Notes under the pieces: model-generated
Database searches by the model: none
Told to the model about the DNA's origin: nothing
Seen by the model: only the letters and a program-made list of their open reading frames with translations
Origin: Gonatopus flavifemur
Lineage: Eukaryota; Arthropoda; Insecta; Hymenoptera; Dryinidae
Assembly (NCBI GenBank): GCA_018340375.1
Contig: JAFFJZ010000001.1
Span: 17,874,001 to 17,938,000 of the forward strand
Reading direction: 5' to 3'
DNA: 64,000 nt
Translations under genes and position numbers: made by a program
In this document: positions 11,503-23,961 of the stretch, piece by piece
How positions within the stretch are numbered: position 1 is the first letter of the stretch
Layout of the letters: each line of letters begins with the position of its first letter

Positions 11503-11704
11503 TACTACATTTTATACAAAAGTAGTGCTAGAAGTGAAATAGTATAATATTTACAACTGGATGTAGTAAAAGTTCATGCATAATGATTTGAAAAATCGTT
11601 CGATTTGACGCAGCTTCACATCATGAAGCATGAATTTTCACTACATTCAGTTGTAAACATTATACTATTTCACTTATAACCCTACTTTAGTACGAATTAT
11701 AGTA
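11503..11704. mobile_element. Palindromic MITE next to mariner
   Basis: A 202-bp inverted-repeat element. The left arm contains AGAAGTGAAATAGTATAAT and ACAACTGGATGTAGT. The right arm mirrors them as ACTACATTCAGTTGT and TTATACTATTTCACTT. The outer ends are weaker matches (TACTAC... versus ...TAGTA). Its first two bases are the right TA of the adjacent mariner, so the mariner probably inserted at the MITE's edge or the two share a target site. Confidence 0.65.
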
Positions 11705-11719
11705 ATATCTGAACCATCA

Positions 11720-11929
11720 CACGGAGAAAACTGGTATAGTAAAATATGGACGGACCAAACATTTGGTCACTACAATCAACCGCATTGTCATTCTAACTGA
11801 ACGTATTGTTGGTTTAACTAAGCGTATAGTAATTTTGATTGAGCCGTTTAGTTCCTCTGATTGCGCAGTTTGGTCTGTTCATATTTTACTATTCGCTTAG
11901 TGATTATCACTATTCCTTTTTCTCCGTGC
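11720..11929. mobile_element. CACGGAGAAAA MITE with 21-bp units, copy 1
   Basis: A 210-bp element. It starts CACGGAGAAAACTGGTATAG, ends TTTTTCTCCGTG, and has inverted subterminal words (ATGGACGGACCAAAC / GTTTGGTCTGTTCAT). The interior is a degenerate tandem array whose units begin at about 11760, 11782, 11803, 11824, 11846 and 11867, spacings of 21-22 bp (GCATTGTC..TAACTGAAC, GTATTGTTGGTTTAACTAAG and so on). A diverged copy in opposite orientation lies at 28324-28532. Target duplication is unclear. Non-coding. Confidence 0.75.
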
Positions 11930-12057
11930 ATTTTTCCCCGTGCATTCGGAAGAATTTGAATACGTTGTCTGAATCTTTTGATATTTTAGTGAGCTGTTTG
12001 AGTACGTCTAGTTCTGAACCTCGTTGATAGGATGTTGTATGAGAATATAGGTCAAGC

Positions 12058-12320
12058 TTATACGCATTGTGTGTATACACATGTATATGGGCTTATATAC
12101 AATCTGGTTATGATCACTTCATAGAAAATATAGTTGAGCCAGCAAGTGTGGGCAGATCGGCTAGCATCATCCAATTCCAAGTTGGTCATTCTCCGCAACA
12201 AATTGCCCTCGGTAACAATTTCACGCGTCGCACGCGGATACACCATGTTGGGGATTCGATACCCTATCTATCAGAAAGGGACAAACGCGATACGTTGTGT
12301 ATATATGTATACACACACAC
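12058..12320. repeat. Inverted (TG/CA) microsatellite pair
   Basis: TGTGTGTATACACATGTATA near 12069 is opposed by TATGTATACACACACACACA near 12303, with about 200 bp of ordinary sequence between. The paired purine-pyrimidine tracts probably reflect simple repeat expansion. Open frames across it (12058-12351) are not supported as genes. Confidence 0.45.
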
Positions 12321-13608
12321 ACACCCAAAAACGAACCGATGGATAGAATGAACTTCCGTCGGGTGCTCTTAACCGATCACCGTTCACTATATCAACACAT
12401 GTATTGTGCTGGAAAACATTTCTACTGTCGCCAAGGGAAAAGATGGTATTGAAAAGAGGGAATAGAAGATGGAAAAACTGGAATTAACTGATTTTCTGTG
12501 TGTATATAAGTCCAAAAAATGAAAAAAAATGCTCCAAAGGGGAGAAAGTGTTCTCCTTCCCTCTTGATCTTATCGATAATTTCTCTCGTTAATATGATTA
12601 AGAAAGATACTACGTGTGGAAATATGAGCTCTCTTTTTCCGAAATCATCAGGTAACGCGTACAAAATCGAAATTCTTGATATTCGGTTGAAGTATCGAAG
12701 GGATTATTAGAAATTCATTCTCTCGGCAGAGTGGAAATTAGCAATTACTTATTCCATTCGTTTTTTCTCCTTCGCGGAGAGTTAATTGAAAATTAAAATA
12801 ACTCAACTGTCATTCTCGTATTCCTTGTTTTCCAATATATTCATCCGAGGGTAGACGTTTATAAAAAATTCCATCAAGAGATTCAATTCATGGGAACAAT
12901 ATTCTTCAATTATCAAGAAATAAGAGCCAAGTTAGTCGAGAGATTGATCTTTCGCTAACTTTGAGGAAATAATGAATAATCAACTTACTGAAATTCGTCA
13001 ACGATAAGGTGGAATATAAAACTTTTTATAAAGACAATGTTTGGAATAGCTAACGTAATCTATTACCTTACTGAGAAAACTCTAGTTTGAAAATTACTTG
13101 CGATGATAATTATTAATGTTTCCAATAATCAGATAACTTCTTTTCTGAGTTCCACAGCATCCTGTGTATATTCCGAATCATATGAGAACTGGAAATTGAC
13201 CACAATCGTAAGAGAATATGGAAACAGTTGCGAAAAGATCTGAAGAAGTGTTCAATAATAGGAATCGTTTTATTCTCGTTTTCTGTTCGTTATCCAAGAA
13301 TTATACGTTTTGTTTAATGCTTCATCTTCTCCTCGAAAAATATATGTGCATCGTGGAAGTTCAGTTATGATATTATTATACATTTTCCTTCATTCGCGAT
13401 ACGTTGCTATGTTTTTTACAAAATAATATATGTTCTCCTAATTCTGAACATTGAATTGGATTCATAGATTAAATTTCATGTTTGTAATGAGATTGAAAAT
13501 GTATTTCTAATTGTTGGGCATTCATTCATTCATCGATGATTCAATCGAAAGTGCAATGGTAACGGCGCACTGGACAAAAATTAAACGAACGCAAATTCTT
13601 CGTGAGTA
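12321..13608. other. No recognisable feature
   Basis: AT-rich sequence with short open frames only. No transposon end, domain or RNA gene was recognised. Confidence 0.4.
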
Positions 13609-14495
13609 GGGGAGCATGGGTCGCAGTGGATCACTTTTTTTTTATGCTCTATAACTTCAAAAGTAGTGAACGTTTCAGCATGGAAGTTCATACACATATA
13701 CAATATTCCCTCATCCAAGAAATGAACAAGCAATGTTGTTGATTTGCGTGAATGAAATACCAAGTTTTCATCGATTTTATAATTTGACCCACTGTGCCCC
13801 ATATCTGGGTTACAGTGGATAATTTTATAGATCAGACTCTCAGAGCCTTGAAATTCCTCACAGTAACGCTGTAAGGTGGTGAGAGCAAAGCCTTTCAATT
13901 TTGCAGCAGTTCTGATTTTTAATCCATCTTTGTTCACAAGATTCACAACAACCTACATCAATTTTTCATTGAGGTTCCCGAATACGATTTCAAGGCATCT
14001 TGAATTGTAACGGAGAGATCAAGTATTATTCAAAACGGTTCAACCAATCAGGGTTATATTATTTAGTAAGCATTTGCTTATGGGACAAACTAGAACACGA
14101 TCCACTGGTATAAAATAGTCACCGATCCACTGTACCCCACTCGTACACTTATATATGAAAATTTATTTGTCAACAAATAATCAATTTGTGAATAAAAATG
14201 ACTCGCAAACCCTTCACTTTAGATGTTCATAAGCAAGTAAAAATGTAAATACAAGTCAGTTCACGTACATTCTTATGAAAACAAGACATATCAAATTCTT
14301 CGTAAATATAAAATCCAGATTCACATGTTATCAGTAGCAACTGTACAATGAACACACGTTATGACACTTCGTGGTTCAGCGACATTCCAAGATGAGGTTG
14401 AAAAGGGGTGCCTCAAAAGTGATACTACTAGCGTGTACAGTCGTGTTATGAATTAACTGAATACGTGCGCTGATCCACTGTGCCCCATGCTCCCC
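13609..14495 (-). mobile_element. 887-bp TIR element, pogo-like
   Basis: Flanked by TA on both sides (13607-13608, 14496-14497). The left terminus, GGGGAGCATGGGTCGCAGTG, is mirrored on the right, where the inward reading is GGGGAGCATGGGGCACAGTG. About 23 of 26 bases match. The subterminal word CAGTGGATC / GATCCACTG recurs inside near 13786, 13811, 14100 and 14127. Short TIRs, TA duplication and a helix-turn-helix remnant inside point to the pogo/Tigger branch of Tc1/mariner. It is much shorter than an autonomous copy. A relic of the same family lies at 47872-48033. Confidence 0.8.
13835..14000 (-). pseudogene. Pogo-like transposase DNA-binding remnant
   Basis: The minus strand reads VNLVNKDGLKIRTAAKLKGF and then ALTTLQRYCEEF. 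This looks like the Psq/CENP-B-type helix-turn-helix at the start of pogo/Tigger-like transposases (Leu-x-x-Ala-Ala followed by a TTLxR recognition helix). A stop interrupts the frame just upstream (a tag codon near 13960). The downstream open frame to 13581 runs into non-coding repeat and the TIR. No DDE domain is present. Homology is by pattern only. Confidence 0.45.
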
Positions 14496-14497
14496 TA

Positions 14498-17400
14498 TTT
14501 TGTAAAACATGTGCGAGGGTCAGTTCAGCGTTACTAAATTTCTGAATAACTAGATTCATTTCCACTACAGATCATAGTTACATACAATACAAAATACAAT
14601 ACGATACAAAAAAGTTTCACAGCATAACATGATTGCAATCGTCGATAATAATCATCAAATCCTTCGTATCGCGTGTTTTCGTAAAGCAAGAGCTCTTCAA
14701 TTCAGTCGACATAGATTTTATTCGAAGGAAAAATGTTGAAACCTCGAATCATTCGAATCGAGAATACTGGTTTATGTATGATATTGATTATACAAAGATT
14801 TGAACGCGTGCAAATTGCGCTTATCCATTCATTTATTCATGAATATTGAGAAATTCCTCTTCCTCTCTCTCCCTCTCTCTCTTTCGGTTCGAGAAATGAA
14901 TTCCGTAGGATTAATGATGATATCTTCAACAAGTGGAAATTTATCTTTGATTCAAAAGTTGTATTATCTTGGAAATGATCCTCGGTTTCCTATCGGATGA
15001 GAAAAAATGCGTTATATATAAAGAATTGATAGAACCCGAGATGAGCTTTTTGAAGAGAACGAATCAAAACTTTTGATAACTTCCTTGAAGTGAAGAAAAA
15101 AGAGAATCTCATGTATTATCTTACTTTTAGGAAAAGAAAGAAGAAGATTTGTCCATAATTTTCTTTGAGAGGAAAAAAAAACTACAGTTCTATCGTTCTT
15201 TGAGAGAACAGATACAAAGTGAATATTTTCCCAAAGAAATTGAGAATATACCTGCATTGTGAAATTATTCACCTGGGTATCTTTGCTGCACGTATGCGAA
15301 CGAGGAGATAGGTGAATGCAGAATGACAAGAAATCAATATACCAGATATTTTGTTTCGGAATTTTCTCAGCATTTTATTATAGATTATATAAATTTCCCT
15401 CTGTTTGATCTTTTTCATGTGTGCAGGGACTGGCAAGTTTGAAAATATGAAAGACTGATTCGTTGATAATAGATTCACAGTTATTTAGATTGTGGATGAT
15501 CATTATATCGACGGAAGTGCACCAAAACCTTCAATGAATCACTTTTTTTTTGTGAAGTAATATACTAAAGTACACACCTTATAGACCCTACAGACCCTTC
15601 ATTAGTTCTAAGATACAGCCATCGTTGAGCACGTAATTTTGCTCGGAAGCTCCCTGAGAGAATGATTTTATGTGGATATTTTCAGCACACGATTATAACA
15701 TGATACGTTGGATTTCTGAGACTAAGAATATCTTGCGTAGTGTAGTTTAATGAGTATGTCGAACAAGTCGAAGTCACATGTCTCCGAGTGATTATTTTTT
15801 TTCACTATTATTTACAGAATTACCGAAACTTGGAATTCTAATTTTAGTTTGGAGTTTCATTGATGTCTATCGACAAACGTTATTTCCTTCCCAAATATCC
15901 TTGGATTTCTTTCAACGTTTTCTTCCTTGTTCAAAAAATTTCTTAGTTCTTGACTTATCACATTCTTTTTTGAAATTAATCTCGTAACTTGTCTATTTTA
16001 CTCTTTTCTCCTCGGCACGAATCCCACAGGAACGAAACTTGGACGTTATCGGTAACATCTTCCGTTGGACGATGTGAAAGGGTGAGAGAAGGATATGTGG
16101 TTTAAGGATATTGCCTTTCAAGAGGGTCTTCCTTTGCACGTTCTTCTAAAGTTGTTCTGGTTCAAAGACCTTATATATTTCCACTAATAAGTAGAAGATT
16201 AAAATCCCGTCAGGCAGCTGATCTTTGTTCTGCTTGATTTTCTACATCATGAATTCGTAATCGTGAGATTTATCGATACATCGTAGGATCAAATCTCATT
16301 ATGGTTGTGATTTTTCCATATCTCATGATTCAATTGAGTAATAATTCCGTCAAGGAAAATCCAAGTTGAAAAACTTACATCAATCGAGTCTGGTTTAATC
16401 GTTCACAAATGTTCATTCGACTAGAAATTAATCTCGATTCTGTTTGAGTCATGATAAAGATGAATGCCATACTTGAATACCAACCAAATCTTTCTCTATG
16501 AGTCACTCTGTATTGCACTGTGCTATGAAATCTAATCTAGCCTGAGGTTACAAGAAAATTCACATATTCGTAGAACGACCAGAGTTCGCTACACGCTTGC
16601 ATTTTTGTAATCATTCACTAATCTATCGAAAAATTACTAAATTCTGGCCAGCATTGAACAAAAAGTGAATAGGAAAATAATCTTTAAGAAAATCTAAGCA
16701 ATCCCTCACGAAAACTAGGTTCAATTTGTCAGAATTGCAGAATTTCTTTTTGTTCCTGACAATATGAAACAACGAAAGATATGAAGAGGTATCTTTTGAT
16801 GCATCGTTCCATTCTTGGAATAGAATTCTGTTTTGAATTTCATAACACTTGCATTCTGTACTATGCAGAAACCTTTTGTCTTTCAATGATGTATCGAGGT
16901 CAACGCTTTCCCACCTGCCATCAATGACGAAATGAAGATAATAAAGAACAGAGAAAATGCACAAGGCTTTGTCTTGACATTGCAACAGAGTTGCAGATTC
17001 TTTCAAAGTGTTTGCCTTCTTTTTATATTTTTCCTCGACAAGAAAACATGAATATCGTGTGAACAAATAATAATGCACATTTATTATGCGCCGTGAACAA
17101 GTCATCGTTTGGTTATTGTCTATTACCTTGTGAAGTTATTCATTTTATTTCATGTGATCACGTATCCTTGTAATTTTCTCGAATAGGATTGATATTATCT
17201 TTATTATGGTATTTCACGTATGCATCCTCTTCTGATGCACACCCGTTTGAAAAGTCAAGAACACAAATTCTATTCACACTATTCGTTTACGAAAGTATTC
17301 AAATTCAAAATGCTACTCCAATTAAAAAGAAGTCTATTATTCATCTAATCTGTTATTGCTCTTTTCACATCTATGCATAGAATTATTTTTTTGGGAAGGT

Positions 17401-17549
17401 GAATTCCACTTTCAATAACTTTCGAATACATTTCCCCAGACCTTGGCAAATACGATTGATTCTGTTCCTGTTATTTGTTTGCTTCGGTAGAGAGTATTGA
17501 ATTATTATTGTTTGGAGAATACTTACTTTGTAGGGAAACAAAATTGGGC
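14498..17549. other. No recognisable feature apart from one ORF
   Basis: AT-rich stretch. It contains a TC-rich low-complexity patch near 14863-14885 and the 160-codon minus-strand frame at 16623-17105 listed separately. No transposon ends were recognised. Confidence 0.4.
16623..17105 (-). CDS. Uncharacterised 160-codon open frame
   Basis: An uninterrupted minus-strand frame of 160 codons from an ATG, the longest in the window not explained by a repeat or transposon. The predicted product is rich in Lys, Cys, Phe and Leu, with no signal peptide, clear membrane segment or family motif that I recognise (sample: LHSTECKCYEIQNRILFQEW). At this AT content a frame of this length by chance is uncommon but not impossible. 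There is no neighbouring gene, obvious splice pattern or polyadenylation context to support it. It may be chance, an exon, or a decayed element. Confidence 0.2.
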   Translation of the reverse strand: MTCSRRIINVHYYLFTRYSCFLVEEKYKKKANTLKESATLLQCQDKALCIFSVLYYLHFVIDGRWESVDLDTSLKDKRFLHSTECKCYEIQNRILFQEWNDASKDTSSYLSLFHIVRNKKKFCNSDKLNLVFVRDCLDFLKDYFPIHFLFNAGQNLVIFR

Positions 17550-18545
17550 CAGTACCGACCTACACGGAATGGTAGGGGATGACCATTCTCAATTAGTTTT
17601 TGTACTTCAAGACATTCTCTTTTCCAAGGACTTATCTACTCTTCTGAAATATGTTGTAGAATTTTGAATCCTTTATAAAAGTGGAACCCGCAAGATATGA
17701 TAAATTATCATTATTTATCTCTGGTAGAGAAATAGAAAGTTGATCAAAAAACCCCGAGATGGAAGTTTCGAGCGAGAGAAAAAGAGAGAATATAAACCCA
17801 TGTGTGTATGGACCAATGGACCAATGATGAACCAAGCCTGGCACAAGACCTGCCGAGACTTGTCTCGAACAATTTAACAAACTTGGCCCAGGCTTGGGAA
17901 TGATAAGATCAGGACAAGTTCGGGCCAGTGGTTTTGCCAGGCCCGATCCAATTCATTTACCAAGCATCAACCAATGCTTCTTTGATCGCAGATATGAATG
18001 AAAAAAGTAATTGATTCATAGTTCAGTTCATGACTTTCTCCCTCAGGATACCGTACATGAATTATCGAAGAACGTTCTTCAAAATCAGTTGATTTCCGTG
18101 TATGATTACGTTTAAAAGTATCCTATTACCATTAAGTGAAGTTCTATCCTTACTTGGATCAATAAAATCTAGCTTGGTGTGTAAAACTAGTGTGAAGGAT
18201 TATTTATGGCAGGAAGATCGGGCCAGCCCTGGACTGATGGTTATTCCCAAGTCTTCAGCCATTGTAAATTCAAAATTCAGTCAATATTTATAAACATTGC
18301 GCCACTCATGTGGGCAATATTGGCACAATCGTTCTCAACGGATGCTCGATTTTTACACATGTGCCAAGCTTGTACCAAATGTAGTGATCATTTCGAAAAT
18401 ATTAACAAATGTACCATGACTGACTATCCATCGGGAACAACGGGACAATCATGGAACAATATTGGGCCAATTGTTCTCCACGGAGGTTTGTTTCTGACAT
18501 ATGTGCCAACGTTGAGACAAGCTTGGGGTTTTTTTTAGTCCTGGC
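17550..18545. repeat. TTGGGCCA / CAAGCTTGG motif arrays
   Basis: Two or more clusters of variants of GGGCCAG, CTTGGCCCAGGCTTGGG, GGGCAATATTGGCACAAT, TGTGCCAAGCTTG, GGGACAATCATGG and GGGCCAATTGTTCTC. Locally they are about 22 bp apart (GGGACAATCATGGAAC near 18438 and GGGCCAATTG near 18464 with intermediates). A mirrored pair, CAATCGTTCTCAACGG near 18327 and CAATTGTTCTCCACGG near 18468, shows the array was partly duplicated. The plus-strand open frame at 18206-18538 is made of the repeat. Confidence 0.5.
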
Positions 18546-18727
18546 AATACCTGCATGGGAAGGGAATAGAAACGCAATCGCCAGTCCGGATTAGGCTGTG
18601 CAGTGGAAAAAAAATCCATCTCTCTTAAGACGGTTTGATTCATTACCGTGAATCTTTAGTAGAATATAACTTCAATATAAATCCAAGTCTTAAAACTAAA
18701 AACTCTAATCAGCCCTCACAAGCACAC

Positions 18728-19358
18728 TCCCAATAAACACACACACGTTTGAAAAACGACAAAAACAGTCAATAACCACACGTTGTGGATTAGTAATATT
18801 CTTGCGTGGATTCAACGTAAAAATGTCGTGGCAGATTATGTGTTCTTCAAACATAAAAGGACGTCATAGCAACGATTTTAAACTCGTTTAAAAGACGTCA
18901 AATATTGACGTGTCCTCTATGGTGGTTTTAAAACGTAAATTAAATCCAACAAATTGTACTGAAAATTATACATCAATATCGAGAAAAATAGGATTTTTGA
19001 ACATGAGAGAATTTGGAAAGGGAGCCACACTCTTCACTATCTTGCTCTTTGTTTGAATTTTAACCACTGTTGTTCGGTTTCGTTCAAAATTTTTACCAGA
19101 ACATCTTCAATTGAAGTTCAAACACAAGGTTTTATAAACACATTCTAAACGCGTGATTTAAACACGTTCAAAACAAGTCGTTTGATGGTTATTTTCGACT
19201 ATTAGTTTGAATTACGCGTTATTCAAACGTGATTTCTGGACGTCTATTTCCCTATCAAATTTCAACCAAAAATGAACGTTATGGAATCAACGACTGACGT
19301 TCGTTCGACAGTGTAACGTTTTTTCAACGTTGAAATAACGTGTGTGTGTTTATTGGGA
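18728..19358. mobile_element. TIR element filled with AACGT/ACGTTT words
   Basis: A 631-bp element with inverted ends TCCCAATAAACACACACACG (18728) and CGTGTGTGTGTTTATTGGGA (ending 19358). The interior is packed with ACGTTT/AAACGT words, many as dyads (AAACGCGTGATTTAAACACG, ATTCAAACGTG, AACGTTTTTTCAACGTT). No target duplication is evident. Non-coding. It resembles the other TIR-bounded motif arrays but has its own terminus. Confidence 0.6.
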
Positions 19359-20947
19359 TATCGAACAAATACGCAAAGAAACGAGGCGCGCGAGCCGTTG
19401 CTACGCCGTTCAGGTTCACGATATTGGAAAACAACGAACAGAGGTCCGTTTATAACAGTTTTGATTCTAAACGCCACACGGCGAGAAATAATGCAGAGAT
19501 GCACTTGAGAGAAGAATTCGTGCTCCGTGAATGAAACCCGTGGCAAAGAAAAGTGTTACTCATAGAATATTGGTGTAGTTATCCATATAACGCGCTGAAC
19601 GGCCTCGCAACGATTGAAGGTCCTCTTTTCAATTCCCAAAAGCGAAACATAAGTAGGGATAATTCACTTACACACCCTCAGTACAGCACATACATTATAA
19701 TTTGCACTCCGGTAAAGGAAATGACACGAATACCAAACATTTCGCAACGAAACTAATTCCAACATCTTTCTTTCCATAACAATCTCCTCAAATTGACTCC
19801 TTGAAATTGAAAACGCACCGTTCTAAGGATGCGCTGCAAAATTTTGGGTTTCGAACCGAGGTTGGGTCTGAGTATTTCGTTATTCAACTGTCAATTCGTT
19901 TCAATGAGCGATTCAAACTTCAGCAACATTATAAAATGGAGATTTTGGGCCTGAAATTTGAAAGTAACTAGTAAAGTGACAAGACAAAGTACTTCAAATA
20001 CAAAAAGTTAACGGTGCGTCGGTAGGTCATTTCGCAATTCAAAAATGTTTGAGTACTTATTCGATCAGATAGGATTGAAACACAAAGAAAAAGAATAAAA
20101 TATGCATTTTTAAATTCGGTAGCATTCAACATGACCAGAGGCGCATGAAATGAATATCGAATGGAGGTCGAATCAGCCTGTTTCCACTGATCGCACCACA
20201 CGCATCGATCGCACATCAAGCGTTAATCATCCCTTCACAAGATAGAAACCAATCAAATATCAAATTCACTCCATGTATCCACGTACGCTTATCATTTTTC
20301 CATGGAATAAGTGGATTTTCCCAGATACTGTGTTCAATAAATGGAAGTAGATCGACTTTGATACAATCCTACTTACCTCCAGTTCCTCGAAGGTTAAAGT
20401 AATGAATTCAGGAAACGAATGCGAAGTAGAAGATAAGGATGCAAGGAAACCTCCCTTGTATATGTAACAAATATCTCCGTCTCACGATAAATCCATTCGA
20501 GTGTACGAGACGTCGCTAGCTCGACAACATAGTCGTTGAGACGATTCTTCGACCTCATCTTCTTCGTTTTCTTTCCCGTTTCCCTCTTCTAAGTATTCCT
20601 CTATCCTCTCTCAGTCCTCACGAAATTACTTCCGCGGGGCCTGGCAAAGGTAAAAAGAAACGGCGAAGAGTCTTGTAACGTAACACAGGAAGATTTTTAC
20701 ATGCAAGAAGTTATTCGTTCGTGGGTGTTCTTTGATGTTGTTTTCTTTCTTCATTCATCTTCTAGTCGTTAAGAGTTTGTGCCTGAAGCATTATGAAAAA
20801 TCTCCCCAACCTATCCACCATCCACTGTTGTATTTAATTTTTCCTCCCGTGATTTCTGTTTTTTGTTTCCATTTTTTGTTCAAGTCATGTGACGAATCCC
20901 ACCCTTCGTCATTCGATTCGATAATCATATCAAGTTGGTTTTTAGTA
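19359..20947. other. No recognisable feature
   Basis: Mixed-composition sequence, slightly richer in G+C near 19380-19560 and 20500-20660. The short open frames do not match any family I know. Confidence 0.4.
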
Positions 20948-20949
20948 TA

Positions 20950-21842
20950 GGGTGAGGCCGGGTAATATGCCACACTTAATGTTCCAACAAAAATATTTTC
21001 TAAATGTCAAATATTATAGAAACAAAAATAATACCATTTGAAAGTATAATTATTAATGTTTATTTGATCAGCATCACAGCTTCAGGGTTCTCATAGCTGA
21101 GCGGTGAAATCGAAATTCCCAAAACTCTCCAAAGTGGCGTTTTACCCCCTATGTGTGGGTAAAATGCCATAAGCGTTGGGCTAATGACTTGAATGAGAAT
21201 AGATGATCGAAAATCTATGCAAATCAATAATTATAAGAAATCCTTAAAAAATATAACATAAATGTATAATATAGACACATATTGTAGAATATTGGTGTGA
21301 AAAAGTGAAATTATCAACTATTACAAAAAATATTCAAATGACATTGAAATATCACACTTGGAGGAATTTGACGTTACATTTTTGCTAAATCTGCATTGTA
21401 TAATTTGTTTCAGGGGTAATTGACACCAGTGGCATAGTGGCATATTACCAAAATTGAAAACTGACATTTACCCCCTATACACAAAAAAAATCATGATTAG
21501 GAATTTTTCTACGCCATTAATGATATTCTTAATGGTTTTTGGAATTATAATATTTGTTAGATGGGATAATTTGTCATCATTCATCTTTCAATTATAAATT
21601 AATAAACATTAACGAAAAATTCACTTTTGAATTACAGCATAAAATTACATGAGGACATTGTGTTTTCAACTTACGTCAATTTCTCGAATAAACAAAGACA
21701 TGCAAACAAATAACTGTTGTCATATGGATGCAAGCACTAAAATGAACAAATTAACGTATTCCTAAAAAATATCTGTGTATTGAACATGAAATTATCGAAA
21801 AGTGGCATATTACCCGAGGTGGCATATTACCCGGCCTTACCC
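20950..21842. mobile_element. 893-bp TIR element, TA-flanked
   Basis: Bounded by TA (20948-20949, 21843-21844). The left end, GGGTGAGGCCGGGTAATATG, is mirrored at the right as CATATTACCCGGCCTTACCC, with one mismatch in the first 24 bases. The subterminal word GGTAATATGCCAC recurs in variants inside (GGTAAAATGCCAT near 21159, GTGGCATATTACC near 21437, again at 21803 and 21820). There is no coding capacity. Size, TA duplication, G-run termini and repeated subterminal word parallel the element at 13609-14495, suggesting a similar pogo-like transposase although the sequences differ. Confidence 0.8.
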
Positions 21843-21844
21843 TA

Positions 21845-23961
21845 TATTACGGATGATAAGTGAAACCATTCAAAAGTGATTGAATTTCTAAAAATGCCAA
21901 ATAAGGTGAGAATTTTCGATTTCATATTTCTTTTCCAACACAATTCTTTTTTTCTTGTCGTTTAATTCTCGTTTATATAGCTTTTCCCTTCCTTTCTCTT
22001 TTTTGTCGAAGTATAGCAAAGGAGACAAGTTTACGATGGTTATATAATCACGCACCTGTGAGATCGTTCTTTTTTCATGGCGTCATGTATATTTCCCTTA
22101 TGAGGCGAGGTTATATGGTTCACAAAACCGATAATAAATCGGTAAAAGAGAAATTTATCATCCCGGAGAATTAAATAACCCACATTATATGAATCCAGAG
22201 TATTTTATCAGGTTTTTTTTTGCACGTGCGATGGAATGATTTCATATTTGTTCCAATATCAACTCGATGAAAGGAAATTGATACATAAATATACACTTCG
22301 CGCTTCACAGAATTGCTTTAGATGGGAGAAAAATATCGATGTATTGATATAGGGGTGGTTGTTTTTCTTTCCAATAATATTGTGTATTTATATTTTAGAT
22401 TTCGTTATGTAGGGAAAGATTTTGTGTTTCAAAATCAACGGATTACGCACGTAAGTCGAGTCATTTACATGATATTTTATACGATATCCCTTTTTCCATT
22501 CGAATAAATTTGACGCGAGCTTTAAAAGTTACGAATGACTATGAATTGATAAATTTCATGTATTTGATAAATTTAGCATGTACTTAATCACGCGTGGACA
22601 TGTTTCGTTACGGTCATTCGTTTACACGCGTATACGTAAAAGAGATACCACACGTGGTTACTTGGAGCACTCACGTGATTCATAGTGGGATTGTCTGTGA
22701 GGCGGAGATAGAGGGAAAAGAGAGAGAGATAGGGGGATATAACTGCATGCGCTGCATGCCTGTGTTCACGAGATCTCTCAAGGTAGACCGGTAGACCATC
22801 TAGTTCTACGGTGGAGCATTAAACTTAAGCTGGAATTAAACATAGAATGATCAAAGCTTATTTGCACATGTGGCAATTACCGTTGGAAATGAAATGGGGT
22901 ATTATTTGTGTTCTAATATCGAAAGTGTTTAACAGGTGTTATAACGTATTGACGGACAGATTCAATGTGTTAATCTAGAAAATTACTGTAATAATTTGAT
23001 TATTCACTCTGAAATCATAACTATCAATTAATTCATCTGCGGTGTATAATTCAATCAGTTATTAACAGATCAATAACCCAGTTATCAATAACGATCATAA
23101 ATTTTATCATCGTTCATCGTCGATTCTAAAGATTTTTAACGTCATAGGTTTGGCAATTACAATTTTATGTCTAAATGAAACATAATATTATACATTTTTG
23201 GTACTTGAGAAAAATGACCAAACTACAGTACGATGTGTTTCGCGCCATGAGTTTATAGCGCGTTACTTGAATACAGTGAACGATACAGGAATAAAATTGC
23301 CCTTTTTCTCGGTGCAACAGGTTCCCTCTACGCATCATCCTTGTGCATCATTCATTGTTAGTTCGAGGAAAGTTCATCATGTTTTATCAACATGAAGTAC
23401 TTTTCTCCAGTCACCATGTTTATATTTTTGGAAGTTGGTATTGTTAAATTCGTACAGACTTCTTTTTCCAAAGATTGGGAGAAATGTATTGTTGTGGCAA
23501 CAAAAGTCCTGTCCTGTTAACTCAAAAATTTTGTTGCAGCGCGATACACAAAGTTCTTGTGTTAGAACAACCAAATATATTCTTCCTCACATCTGCACAA
23601 AAAGTGTGCTTCCAGATCTATTGTTGCCGATTGCATCGAGCGTTGAAAAAATTTGATCGTTTGACTTTTTCATAACCTTTATTGATCAACGTTTACGAAT
23701 GGCCTAAAACCGACTGCGAGGAGATCGCTACGCGTCAAATTTCACCCGCACTCTACTACTCTACCAACCATTCAAACACAGAGTATCCTATTTCTAGTTT
23801 ACACAGTTATTATATTACAACATTTTGAGACTATTCGCAACGGATACAGCGGATTCAGTGGTTCAGTGTACTTCCACCGCTTCTTCCGGATAGAAATTTG
23901 AAATCAACAAGTTTGAAATCTGATTGGTGAGAGGAATCCAGCATAATAGGTCTTGACAACA
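21845..23961. other. No recognisable feature
   Basis: AT-rich spacer. Several short open frames overlap on one strand near 23198-23675 without a recognisable domain. No TIRs found. Confidence 0.4.

Noticed and set aside
18206..18538. 110-codon plus-strand frame
   Set aside because: It coincides with the GGGCCA/TGTGCCAAG array and has no domain.
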